From Cyanobacteria bacterium HKST-UBA02 (GTDB lineage Bacteria; Cyanobacteriota; Vampirovibrionia; Obscuribacterales; Obscuribacteraceae), in NCBI GenBank assembly GCA_020431945.1, contig JAGQHH010000160.1:1-13952 (forward strand): 13,952 bases of DNA. The letters are read 5' to 3'. A model generated the notes under the pieces. The model saw nothing but the letters and a program-made list of their open reading frames with translations, was not told the origin of the DNA and did not search any database. Within the stretch, counting starts at the first letter, position 1. Each line of letters starts with the position of its first letter. Below are positions 7,279 to 13,952 of the stretch, one piece after another. A program made the position numbers and the translations under genes.

Positions 7279-9306
7279 ATGTTCAAATCTGGGCTCTCGA
7301 AAAACTTCTCTACCGCCGTTCTGGTGTCATTGATGATGCTGGCTCAGACTCTGGCCCCGGTGATGGCCCAGGGCGACGATACAGGCAAGCCGCCGTCATC
7401 GCTTGTCTTCGAGCCTGAAAAAGATGGAGACAGCAAAGCAGACGATGCCGGCGAGAGCAAAGAAGACAAAGCCAGGAAGCTTCTGAGCGACCTCCCCAAA
7501 GAGACTCTCGATCAGCTCGCCCAGCTGGCCCCGAGACCGGCAGGCGACTCCAGGACCCAGCTGCCCACCGTCACCGGTACCGTCCAGATCAGACAGCCCT
7601 TCAAGCTCTTCGCCCAGGCGAACCAGCAAAAGGTCATACACCAGCTGAGCTTCCGGGAGACGCCTGTGCGCGAGGTAATCGCCGAGCTGGCAAGAAGAGG
7701 CAATCTCAACATCATCATCGATAAATCGGTCACCGGCAAAGTCACAGGCGAACTCAGGGATGTCACCCTGGACGAGGCCATGGACAGCGTCCTCGCCTCC
7801 GCCGGACTGCGAAGCCGGAGCCTGGACAAGAATACCGTGGTGGTAGGAACCCTTCAGGCGATGGTGCAGCTGGGTCTCAACCGTCCCATCGCCCGGGCTT
7901 TCAAACTCAGCTATGCGCATCCCTACGACGTGGCGTCTATCCTCCAGGCATCCATCTTCAACCTGGGCTACAAACCCAAGTTCAACACCCGCCTGGACCA
8001 GACCACTTCCCCCGCCGACGCTGCCGAGGTGGGAACCGACGACCTCACCCTCAAGCTCGAGGCCAATCAGACCTATGAAGAGGACAACCAGCCCAAACTC
8101 CTGAGGGGATCCACCAGACAGCAAGTACAGGAAGGCGTAGGCTACAACAACGCCGCTATCGATCCGGGCACCCAGCAGGTCAGAACTATTCAAGAAGTGA
8201 ACACCGACTATACGGTGCCCACCAATGACGGTGGTTGCATTGTGATACCGGACTCCAAGGGCAAACGTGTATTCGTCGTCGGTACCGAAGAAGACGTCCT
8301 TCTTGCCGAGCAGGCGATCCGTCTGCTCGACCGCAGACCCAAGCAGGTGCATATCCAGGCGTCTCTGGTAGAGCTCTCCAACCAGGGAATAAGACAGCTC
8401 GGCGCCACCTTCAACGTCCAGGGCCAGGGACTGTCGGCCTCGATCATGGGCAACGCCACCGCACCGCTTCTCTCCTTTCTCCCCGGTCTCGGATCGCAAG
8501 CGAGCAGCCAGGCGAACCCCAATATCCCCCAGATCCCGTTCAACGGGACCTCAGTAACCGGTAACGCCTCTCCCTTCTCGGGGATCATAGGTACGGTACT
8601 GCCCCTGGTTTCCCAGACCGCTACCATCGCCGGTGTCACTCCGAGCAATAGCGCCGCCAGCGGATTCAACTTCCTCACCCTGGGCAAGAGCGCCGGCGGA
8701 CGCTTCAACGTCGCGACCATGCCCGGCGCCCTGAACGTCAATCTCAATATGCTCTTGCAAACTAATAAGGCGAAGATAATCGCCAACCCATCACTGGTGG
8801 TATCAGACAGCACCGAGGCCCTGATCACCATAGCCAATGAAGTCGTGCACAAGATCACATCGACAGTCAGCCTCGGCGTAGTCACGACCAACGTCGAGCT
8901 GGCCAAGGCAGGGATTTTCCTCAACGTCCTTCCTTCCATCACCGAAGACGGATTCGTACGTCTTCGATTGCGTCCGCAGGTCTCCACTCCCCTGGGAGGG
9001 CCCACGACTTTCGGTACCGGAGCCAACCAGACCGTAGTGACGCTTCTGAGCATCCGGGACGTAATCACTCAGGAAGTAAGAGTGAAAGACGGTCAGACCC
9101 TGGTGATCGGCGGTCTCTTCACCGAGCTGGAAGCCGCCCAGCTATCCAAGGTTCCTTACCTGGCAGAAGCGCCGGTGCTCGGAGCCTTCTTCCGGACGAC
9201 ACTGAAAGGCCGCAATCGCACCGAGCTGATGCTCATGATCACACCCAAGATTGTCGAGGAAGATCCAACGCAGCTCTCCGAGTCCGGAGCTTCGCCTACA
9301 CTCTAG
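7279..9306 (+). CDS. Secretin (type II secretion / type IV pilus outer-membrane pore family)
   Basis: The 675-residue protein has a signal peptide (hydrophobic core at about 12-28, cleavage near APVMA at 26-30) and a polar K/D/E-rich stretch to ~75. An STN/N0-like domain follows at ~117-192 (LSFRETPVREVIAELARRGN, then VTGKVTGELRDVTLDEAM). A secretin N-type domain lies at ~205-350, split by a polar insert at ~235-315, and the secretin pore domain is at ~355-662. Diagnostic parts of the pore domain are VHIQASLVELS, NKAKIIANPSLVVSD, the VIGGLF motif and the closing GRNRTELMLMITPKIV. Secretins form gated outer-membrane rings for pili, type II/III secretion or phage release. PilM/N/O/P, ATPase and pilin genes are absent here, so the exact system is open. 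A GAGAG ribosome site precedes ATG 7279. Its last 11 bases overlap the convergent zinc-ribbon gene. Confidence 0.93.
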   Translation: MFKSGLSKNFSTAVLVSLMMLAQTLAPVMAQGDDTGKPPSSLVFEPEKDGDSKADDAGESKEDKARKLLSDLPKETLDQLAQLAPRPAGDSRTQLPTVTGTVQIRQPFKLFAQANQQKVIHQLSFRETPVREVIAELARRGNLNIIIDKSVTGKVTGELRDVTLDEAMDSVLASAGLRSRSLDKNTVVVGTLQAMVQLGLNRPIARAFKLSYAHPYDVASILQASIFNLGYKPKFNTRLDQTTSPADAAEVGTDDLTLKLEANQTYEEDNQPKLLRGSTRQQVQEGVGYNNAAIDPGTQQVRTIQEVNTDYTVPTNDGGCIVIPDSKGKRVFVVGTEEDVLLAEQAIRLLDRRPKQVHIQASLVELSNQGIRQLGATFNVQGQGLSASIMGNATAPLLSFLPGLGSQASSQANPNIPQIPFNGTSVTGNASPFSGIIGTVLPLVSQTATIAGVTPSNSAASGFNFLTLGKSAGGRFNVATMPGALNVNLNMLLQTNKAKIIANPSLVVSDSTEALITIANEVVHKITSTVSLGVVTTNVELAKAGIFLNVLPSITEDGFVRLRLRPQVSTPLGGPTTFGTGANQTVVTLLSIRDVITQEVRVKDGQTLVIGGLFTELEAAQLSKVPYLAEAPVLGAFFRTTLKGRNRTELMLMITPKIVEEDPTQLSESGASPTL

Positions 9307-9790
9307 TCGCTCTCGAACGTCTCGGCTGTGCACCGCTGGTGGTTGCAAGACTCTTCTCGAGATCTCTTGCGATCTTCTTGAAGTTTTTTTCAATTCCCTT
9401 TTCCACCTGGCCCCATTGCTTCTCGCCCATATAAGCCCTGGCCCCCAGCACCGCCGGTACTACCAGGACCGCCGCCGCCATGAAGCTCACGCAGAGATTG
9501 CGGCTGGCCACCTGCCAGCCGAAAGAGCGCCGGGATCGGGAAAATTCTTTGTCGGGCGTATCTCTGGGTTCGCCGAGATAAACCTCGGGGAGCTCGCTGT
9601 AAGTGTTTCTTGGTAAATTGGTCCAGCTCTGGCGGCACTCATTGGTGGCGACGAATCGGCGGCAACCGGAGCAGAGCTGCCTTTCCTGGCGCTTCTCAAT
9701 ATGCCCGCAACGGGGGCAAGCCCGGGCTACCGGTCCTTTTTTCCCGTGCAAGATCACATAGGGGAGCTCACTGGGGTCACTGTTTTTCAT
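9296..9790 (-). CDS. Small zinc-ribbon membrane protein, function unknown
   Basis: I do not recognise this protein. From ATG 9790 it has 164 residues: a zinc ribbon with C25/C28 (CPRCGH) and C40/C43 (CSGC), a charged linker, one membrane segment at about 98-117 flanked by an arginine-rich cytosolic side (RSRRSF), and a K/E-rich amphipathic tail after the membrane. The layout (cytosolic ribbon, single span, short lysine-rich tail) resembles the C-terminal third of the Ser/Thr kinase at 3238-4833. The frame is open to a TTG at 9838, but the ATG has GGA about ten bases upstream and keeps the protein compact. It is transcribed on its own from a strong-looking promoter at 9885-9913. It converges on the secretin gene and overlaps it by 11 bases. 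That it is a real gene is supported by the paired CxxC motifs, the membrane segment and the promoter. Confidence 0.75.
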   Translation of the reverse strand: MKNSDPSELPYVILHGKKGPVARACPRCGHIEKRQERQLCSGCRRFVATNECRQSWTNLPRNTYSELPEVYLGEPRDTPDKEFSRSRRSFGWQVASRNLCVSFMAAAVLVVPAVLGARAYMGEKQWGQVEKGIEKNFKKIARDLEKSLATTSGAQPRRSRATRV

Positions 9791-9884
9791 GGTCGAGTAT
9801 TCCAACGTCAAGCTCGCGCCACCGCTTGAAGGCGGCAACCGACGGCAATAGGGGATGACATAGTAAGGGATTTAAATAACCCAA

Positions 9885-9913
9885 ACTATAGGCAGTTCAT
9901 GCCCCAATGTCAA
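9885..9913 (-). promoter_or_regulatory. Near-consensus sigma70-type promoter for the zinc-ribbon gene
   Basis: Reading the minus strand, TTGACA (9913-9908) is a perfect -35, followed by exactly 17 bases and TATAGT (9890-9885), a -10 with one mismatch. Transcription should start near 9878, about 88 bases before ATG 9790. It sits just downstream of the glmS stop on the same strand, so the zinc-ribbon gene has its own promoter apart from any read-through from glmS. Confidence 0.7.
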
Positions 9914-9937
9914 GAGGGAATATCGTCCCAGGGCTCT

Positions 9938-11809
9938 CTATTCGACAGTGACCGATTTTGCCAGGTTTCTGGGTTGATCGACATCTTTGCCGAGAAAATC
10001 GGCAACGAAGTAGGAGAGGAGTTGCAGGGGCACGCAAGTGACCAGGGGAGAGAAGAATTCGTCCACCGGGGGAATCCGCAGCAAGTAGTCGAAGGTCTTG
10101 GGCGCCATTTCGTCGCCATCGACAGCCACTGCCACCATTCTTGCCTTGCGGGCACGGGACTCCTGGGCATTGGACAGGGTCTTCTCATAAACGGAACCGG
10201 GCACCAGGACGGTGATCACCGGCACTGTGGAGTCCAGCACCGCTATCGGTCCGTGCTTGAGCTCGCCGGCAGCATAGCCGGAAGCATGGATATAGCTCAG
10301 CTCCTTGAGCTTGAGAGCGCCCTCGAGGGCGGTTGGATAGTTGAGCCCCCGGCCGATGAACACCACGTCATTGGCGTCAGCCAGTTTAAGGGATTCTTTC
10401 TTATAGGCTTCTTCCCTGGCCAGGATCTGCTCGATCATTGTGGGAATCTGGTGCAGTTTCTCCTTGAGCTCCAGGGCCCTTTCGGCGCTGATGTCGCCGC
10501 GGCGCTCGGCAAGATAGATACCGAGGAGATAGAAACAGGCGAGCTGCGCCGCATAAGTCTTGGTAGCGGCGACCGAGACTTCGATACCGCATTCGGTGAC
10601 AATCAGACTGTCGGTGATCTGAGCCAGGTGCGAATCGGGACGGTTGGTGATACCCAGGGTCATCGAGCCGCCGGCCCGGGCTTTCTTGATCGCCGCCAGA
10701 GTATCGGCGGTCTCGCCGGACTGGGTGACCGCCACGGTCAGGGTGCGATCATCTACAAGGAGCTTGCGTCCCCGGGTCTCCGAGGCGATATCGACCTCTA
10801 CCGGGACATTACAGAGCTCTTCGATGATATATTTGCCGACCATCCCGGCGTGATAAGCGGTCCCGCAGGCGAGGATGAGCACGCGGTCGATCTTTTTCAC
10901 TTCCTCGTCAGTGAGGCGAACGCCATAGAGCCCCTGAGCGTCCGGAGCGAAATGACGAACGTTGAAGTCGATGGGAGCTTCAGGGGCGATCAGATATTTG
11001 CTGAGAGTCTGCCGGAGAACCAGAGGCTGCTCATTGATCTCTTTCAGGAGAAAATGCTTATAGCCCGCCTTGTCGATCTTGTAAGGATCGGAGGTGAGGG
11101 TGACGGGATGGCGGTGACGCTCGAGACCGTCGAAAGTGAAAAGGCGGACGCCGTCCTGGGTAATCTCGGCAATCTCGCTCTGATCCAGACGGACGACTTT
11201 GTTCGTATATTGTCTGACCGCCGTGCTGTCCGAAGCCAGGAAGCTCTCGCTTTCTCCTAGTCCGACAGTGAGGGAGTAATGATGGTTGACCGCCCAGATC
11301 CTGTCCGGATATTGCTGGGAGACGATTCCCAGGGCATAGGCACCAGCCATGCGGTCCAGGGTAGCGATGATCGCCGGCAGCATCTCGCCTTTCTGCTCGA
11401 GCTCCCGGGAAAGAAGGTGCACCACCACCTCGGTATCGGTGTCCGAGATGAAGATGAAACCGTCGTCGGTAAGCTCCTGGCGCAGTTCGGCATAGTTTTC
11501 GATGATGCCGTTATGAACGATAGCCAGAGTGCCGTTGGCATTCATGTGCGGGTGCGCATTCTCGTCGGTGGCGCTACCGTGCGTGGCCCAGCGGGTATGA
11601 CCGATGCCGACGGAGGCGGTGGGTCTTTCTTTCTGCAGTCTCGTCTCGAGATTGCTGAGCTTTCCGGCAGCCTTGATCACATTGATCCGGCCGCCTTCCA
11701 TGACCGCTACCCCGGCGGAGTCGTATCCCCTGTACTCGAGGCAGCGAAGCTTGGAGAGAAGTACCGGCGCCGCCTGGCTTTTACCGAGATAACCAACGAT
11801 TCCACACAT
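9938..11809 (-). CDS. glmS: Glutamine--fructose-6-phosphate aminotransferase (glucosamine-6-phosphate synthase)
   Basis: GlmS converts fructose-6-phosphate and glutamine to glucosamine-6-phosphate, the first committed step toward UDP-GlcNAc for peptidoglycan and lipopolysaccharide. The 623 residues are close to the usual ~610. After Met comes the nucleophile cysteine (MCGIVGYLG), then CLEYRGYDSAG, GHTRWATHG and HNGIIENY of the glutaminase domain. The first SIS domain has ACGTAYHAG and TQSGETADTL; the second has IGRGLNYPTALEGALKLKEL and ELKHGPIAVLD. The C-terminus, DQPRNLAKSVTVE, is the standard GlmS ending with the active-site lysine. The start is fixed by the need for Cys2 and by AGGAGG nine bases upstream, which overlaps the frr stop codon. 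The frr-glmS gap is only 13 bases, so there is no room for a glmS ribozyme and expression must follow pyrH-frr. No convincing terminator follows. Confidence 0.98.
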   Translation of the reverse strand: MCGIVGYLGKSQAAPVLLSKLRCLEYRGYDSAGVAVMEGGRINVIKAAGKLSNLETRLQKERPTASVGIGHTRWATHGSATDENAHPHMNANGTLAIVHNGIIENYAELRQELTDDGFIFISDTDTEVVVHLLSRELEQKGEMLPAIIATLDRMAGAYALGIVSQQYPDRIWAVNHHYSLTVGLGESESFLASDSTAVRQYTNKVVRLDQSEIAEITQDGVRLFTFDGLERHRHPVTLTSDPYKIDKAGYKHFLLKEINEQPLVLRQTLSKYLIAPEAPIDFNVRHFAPDAQGLYGVRLTDEEVKKIDRVLILACGTAYHAGMVGKYIIEELCNVPVEVDIASETRGRKLLVDDRTLTVAVTQSGETADTLAAIKKARAGGSMTLGITNRPDSHLAQITDSLIVTECGIEVSVAATKTYAAQLACFYLLGIYLAERRGDISAERALELKEKLHQIPTMIEQILAREEAYKKESLKLADANDVVFIGRGLNYPTALEGALKLKELSYIHASGYAAGELKHGPIAVLDSTVPVITVLVPGSVYEKTLSNAQESRARKARMVAVAVDGDEMAPKTFDYLLRIPPVDEFFSPLVTCVPLQLLSYFVADFLGKDVDQPRNLAKSVTVE

Positions 11810-11818
11810 GAAGGACCG

Positions 11819-11824
11819 CCTCCT
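11819..11824 (-). promoter_or_regulatory. glmS ribosome binding site overlapping the frr stop codon
   Basis: On the minus strand AGGAGG begins with the AG of the frr TAG stop and ends nine bases before the glmS ATG. This perfect Shine-Dalgarno lets terminating ribosomes reinitiate on glmS and ties glmS output to frr translation. Confidence 0.8.
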
Positions 11825-12392
11825 AGATTTCCATGATTTCTGACTCTTTGTCAGAAACAGACTTGTCTATCTCTTTTATATACTTGTCCGTGAGCTTTTG
11901 AAGATCGTCGAATTTGCGCTTCAACTCGTCCTCAGAAACCCCCTGATCCTTGAATTTCTTGAGATCCTGGTCGCAGTCACGGCGTACATTGCGCACTGCC
12001 ACCTTGGATTCTTCACCAATTTTTTTCACCAGCTTAGTCAGCTCTTTACGTCTTTCTTCGGTAAGAGCCGGAATATTGATCCGCACTATGGTGCCGTCAT
12101 TATTGGGTGTCAGTCCGAGCTGGGCTTTATGAATCGCCTGCTCGATCTCTTTCAGGGCGCCTTTGTCATAAGGCTGGATCACCAGGGAGCGGCCATCCGG
12201 AGTGGAGATATTCGCCAGACTCTTCAAAGGAGTCGGGGTACCGTAATAGTCGACTTCCACTCGATCGAGAAGAGACGGGTTGGCACGGCCGGTTCGAACC
12301 GTCATGAATTCTTTGTGCAGGTTCTGCACCGCTTTATGCATCCTTTCCTCGCCTGAGGACAGGACTTCATCTGTACTGGTAGTGCTGCTCAT
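11823..12392 (-). CDS. frr: Ribosome recycling factor
   Basis: RRF works with EF-G to split the post-termination ribosome into subunits. The 189-residue protein (family ~185) is collinear with known RRFs. It has the N-terminal helix with HKAVQNLHKEFMTVRTGRAN, the hinge and beta domain VEVDYYGTPTPLKSLANIS, LVIQPYDKGALKEIEQAI, NNDGTIVRINIPALTEERR, and a charged C-terminal helix. A short acidic/Ser-Thr N-terminal extension of about seven residues precedes the usual beginning. Its ATG overlaps the pyrH stop (ATGA), and AGGAGGG five bases upstream lies inside the last pyrH codons, so the two genes are translationally coupled. pyrH-frr adjacency is widely conserved in bacteria. Confidence 0.98.
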   Translation of the reverse strand: MSSTTSTDEVLSSGEERMHKAVQNLHKEFMTVRTGRANPSLLDRVEVDYYGTPTPLKSLANISTPDGRSLVIQPYDKGALKEIEQAIHKAQLGLTPNNDGTIVRINIPALTEERRKELTKLVKKIGEESKVAVRNVRRDCDQDLKKFKDQGVSEDELKRKFDDLQKLTDKYIKEIDKSVSDKESEIMEI

Positions 12393-13126
12393 GTTTGCCC
12401 TCCTAGTCGTGATCCTACAAGGGTACCAATTCTTTGCCCCAGGACTATCTGTTGAATACTTCCCGGCTGGGCGAAATCAAATACTACGATAGGAATGTTG
12501 TTTTGCTGACACATGGAGACTGCAGCGTCATCCATCACTCCAAGACGCCTGGTGATTAAATCATCAAAGCTGATTCGACCGATCTTCTTGGCATCGGGGT
12601 TCTTGCGAGGATCATCGCTGTACACCCCATCAACGTTGTTCTTAGCCATCAAGATTACATCTGCCTTAATTTCGGCGGCTCTGAGGGCGGCGGCGGTGTC
12701 GGTGGTGACATGGGGATTGCCGGTACCACCTCCGAATATAACTATCCGCCCCTTCTCCAGATGTCTGATGGCCCGCAGACGGATAAAGGGCTCCGCCACC
12801 TCGGGCATGGCAATGGCTGTCTGGACGCGGGTTTGAATCCCTTTCGAGTTGAGTACTTCCTGGAGGATGAGACAGTTCATGATCGTAGCCAGCATCCCGA
12901 CATAGTCGGCGGCGGCTTTGTCCATTCCCCAGCCGGCGCCCTGGACGCCCCGGAAAATATTGCCGCCCCCCACCACGATGGCTATCTGCACGCCCAGCTT
13001 GTGCGCCTGGAGAATCTCATTGGCGATGCCATTGATCACATCAGGGTCGATACCGAAGCCCTGGGAGCCCTGCAGGGCCTCTCCGCTCAATTTCAAAAGG
13101 ATTCGACGGTACTGGGTTTCTGGCAT
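12389..13126 (-). CDS. pyrH: Uridylate (UMP) kinase
   Basis: PyrH phosphorylates UMP to UDP with ATP, an essential step of pyrimidine nucleotide synthesis, and acts as a hexamer. The 245 residues match the bacterial amino-acid-kinase-fold enzyme along their whole length: KLSGEAL at 12-18, VVGGGNIFRG at 51-60, FGGGTGNP at 131-138, the TTDTAAALRAAEI uridine-site region at 141-153, and AKNNVDGVYSDDP at 161-173. The N-terminus MPETQYRRILLKLSGE is typical, so ATG 13126 is very likely right. However, the bases just upstream are pyrimidine-rich with no recognisable Shine-Dalgarno. It overlaps frr by four bases. A terminator and a likely promoter between it and tsf suggest it heads its own pyrH-frr-glmS transcript. 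Confidence 0.98.
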   Translation of the reverse strand: MPETQYRRILLKLSGEALQGSQGFGIDPDVINGIANEILQAHKLGVQIAIVVGGGNIFRGVQGAGWGMDKAAADYVGMLATIMNCLILQEVLNSKGIQTRVQTAIAMPEVAEPFIRLRAIRHLEKGRIVIFGGGTGNPHVTTDTAAALRAAEIKADVILMAKNNVDGVYSDDPRKNPDAKKIGRISFDDLITRRLGVMDDAAVSMCQQNNIPIVVFDFAQPGSIQQIVLGQRIGTLVGSRLGGQT

Positions 13127-13154
13127 GGTAAGAGGGGATCGGGTCTCGACTCAT

Positions 13155-13169
13155 TCTCAAACCTTGAGA
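13155..13169. promoter_or_regulatory. 15-bp inverted repeat in the pyrH leader
   Basis: TCTCAA-ACC-TTGAGA is a perfect six-base dyad with a three-base centre. It lies between the likely pyrH promoter and the pyrH start codon, about 30-45 bases before the ATG. It could be an operator or a small leader hairpin, but a dyad of this size can also occur by chance. Confidence 0.3.
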
Positions 13170-13192
13170 TCATACAACCTGGGTGACGGGAC

Positions 13193-13221
13193 CTGATAGG
13201 GTCCAATTCTCATGCTGGCAA
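13193..13221 (-). promoter_or_regulatory. Likely sigma70-type promoter for pyrH-frr-glmS
   Basis: On the minus strand TTGCCA (13221-13216, five of six matches) and TATCAG (13198-13193, four of six) are separated by exactly 17 bases. It lies just after the tsf terminator and would start transcription near 13186, giving a leader of about 60 bases before the pyrH ATG. A perfect TTGACA lies a little upstream (around 13231-13236) but has no good -10 at the right distance. Confidence 0.5.
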
Positions 13222-13246
13222 ATTGTTACCCTGTCAAGAACGAGAA

Positions 13247-13271
13247 GGGGCCGGATGTGAAATCCAGCCCC
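13247..13271 (-). terminator. Rho-independent-type terminator after tsf
   Basis: GGGGCCGGAT and ATCCAGCCCC pair as a ten-base stem (one G-T wobble in the minus-strand RNA) around a five-base loop. In the tsf direction the stem is followed by the moderately T-rich TTCTCGTTCTT. It lies about 40 bases past the tsf stop. The strong stem makes a terminator or attenuator likely; the imperfect T tract means some read-through into pyrH is possible. Confidence 0.7.
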
Positions 13272-13309
13272 TGTCCGTATTGCTTTATCTATCCTCAGGC
13301 TTTGCCGGG

Positions 13310-13952
13310 TCAGGCATCACCCAGGATGAAGAGGGCGAAGCGTGCCGGGGAAAGCTTGGCTCCCAGCTCTTTGCCCTTGGTCTCCAGGTGCTTGGAGACG
13401 GTAGCGGAAGGATCCTTCACGAAAGGCTGCTCGGAGAGACAGCGCTCAGCCAGGATCTTGTCCACACGACCGGCGATGATCTTCTCTTTGATCTCGGCAG
13501 GCTTGCTGGCGAGGTCGGCTTTGCCGGACTCGATACGGTGCTCTTCTTCGATGATCTCCTTGGGCACGTCTTCCCTGTTCAGGTATTGCGGCTTGGTGGA
13601 GACGATGTGCATGGCCAGCTCGCGAGCGACGGTGGAAGCAGCTTCCAGCTCGGGCTTCTTGTCGGCGGTGAGCTCCAGGATGGCACCCATCTTGCCGCCC
13701 AGGGCATGTATGTAGAGACCAATCACGCCTTCGCCGGGTACTGCGAGATAGTCGAGACGCTTGATCACGATATTCTCGCCGGTCTTGGCAATAGCAGCGG
13801 TGATTTCTTCGCTCACCGGCTTGCCGCCGTCCTTGGCGTTGAGGAGGTCCTCGGCTGACTTGGTCTTGTTGGCCAGAGCGACATCCACCAGCTTATTGCA
13901 GAGGGCTACGAACTCTTCGTTGCGAGCGACGAAGTCGGTTTCGCAGTTGACC
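13310..13952 (-). CDS. tsf: Elongation factor Ts, 5' end outside the window
   Basis: EF-Ts is the nucleotide exchange factor that recycles EF-Tu-GDP. The 213 visible residues begin with VNCETDFVARNEEF, the hallmark start of the core domain that contacts EF-Tu, so only the N-terminal UBA-like part and a short linker are missing. Later parts fit the two core subdomains and the coiled-coil region: HIVSTKPQYLNREDVPKEII, then KIIAGRVDKILAERCLSEQPFV and the closing ARFALFILGD. Reading from the GTG at 13888 would drop the essential TDFVARN motif, so the gene continues past the window end. By common gene order rpsB should lie just beyond. Unlike many genomes, tsf is followed by a terminator and is separated from pyrH by 183 bases. 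Confidence 0.96.
   Translation of the reverse strand, partial: VNCETDFVARNEEFVALCNKLVDVALANKTKSAEDLLNAKDGGKPVSEEITAAIAKTGENIVIKRLDYLAVPGEGVIGLYIHALGGKMGAILELTADKKPELEAASTVARELAMHIVSTKPQYLNREDVPKEIIEEEHRIESGKADLASKPAEIKEKIIAGRVDKILAERCLSEQPFVKDPSATVSKHLETKGKELGAKLSPARFALFILGDA

Noticed and set aside
7396..8499. Minus-strand open frame (367 codons) inside the secretin gene
   Set aside because: It is a shadow of the secretin coding sequence, with no ribosome site or family resemblance.
9914..9937. Terminator after glmS (GGGA-ATATCG-TCCC hairpin)
   Set aside because: The stem has only four pairs and no T tract follows, so it is too weak to call.
9899..11260. Long plus-strand open frame (453 codons) opposite glmS
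   Set aside because: It is codon-aligned with the certain glmS gene and open only because of codon bias. It has no domain signature.
11810..11822. glmS ribozyme/riboswitch upstream of glmS
   Set aside because: Only 13 bases separate frr and glmS, which leaves no room for the ribozyme.

Overview
The window is a dense, moderately GC-rich stretch of an ordinary bacterial chromosome. It holds twelve protein genes and no RNA genes, insertion sequences, CRISPR arrays or phage genes. A secretin with a signal peptide implies an outer membrane. A Hanks-type Ser/Thr kinase, many TPR and zinc-ribbon features, and the core run tsf, pyrH, frr point to a free-living diderm. My impression is a lineage such as the non-photosynthetic sisters of Cyanobacteria (Vampirovibrionia/Obscuribacterales), but this is only a guess from protein style, not a sequence match.

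Layout. (1) 2-3228, plus strand: the 3' end of a class III aminotransferase, an MtnX-like HAD phosphatase, a serine alpha/beta hydrolase with a long C-terminal extension, and a FemAB/GNAT-like acyltransferase. The last three are joined by stop/start overlaps, so this reads as one operon of an unassigned pathway. (2) 3238-6087, minus strand: HemW (radical SAM, haem handling), then a Ser/Thr kinase that carries a zinc ribbon and a C-terminal membrane anchor. (3) 6156-9306, plus strand: an exported seven-TPR protein and a secretin, perhaps a pilotin/secretin-type pair. No other pilus or secretion genes are in view. (4) 9296-9790, minus strand: a small zinc-ribbon membrane protein whose 3' end overlaps the secretin's. 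It has its own near-consensus sigma70-type promoter at 9885-9913. (5) 9938-13952, minus strand: tsf (partial), a terminator, a promoter, then the tightly packed pyrH-frr-glmS.

How the genes work together. The pyrH-frr-glmS unit places UMP kinase and glucosamine-6-phosphate synthase, which feed the two halves of UDP-GlcNAc, on one message with ribosome recycling factor. The kinase and the small zinc-ribbon protein share a layout: a cytosolic CxxC...CxxC ribbon, one membrane segment and a short lysine-rich outer tail. The plus-strand cluster at the start is the best candidate for something undescribed: amination, dephosphorylation, ester/thioester hydrolysis and N-acyl/aminoacyl transfer encoded together. 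Its substrate cannot be read from the sequence.

No stretch over 300 bases lacks a gene. The longest gaps are 13127-13309 (terminator, promoter and a dyad), 7140-7278 (a possible weak promoter), 4834-4941 and 9839-9937.
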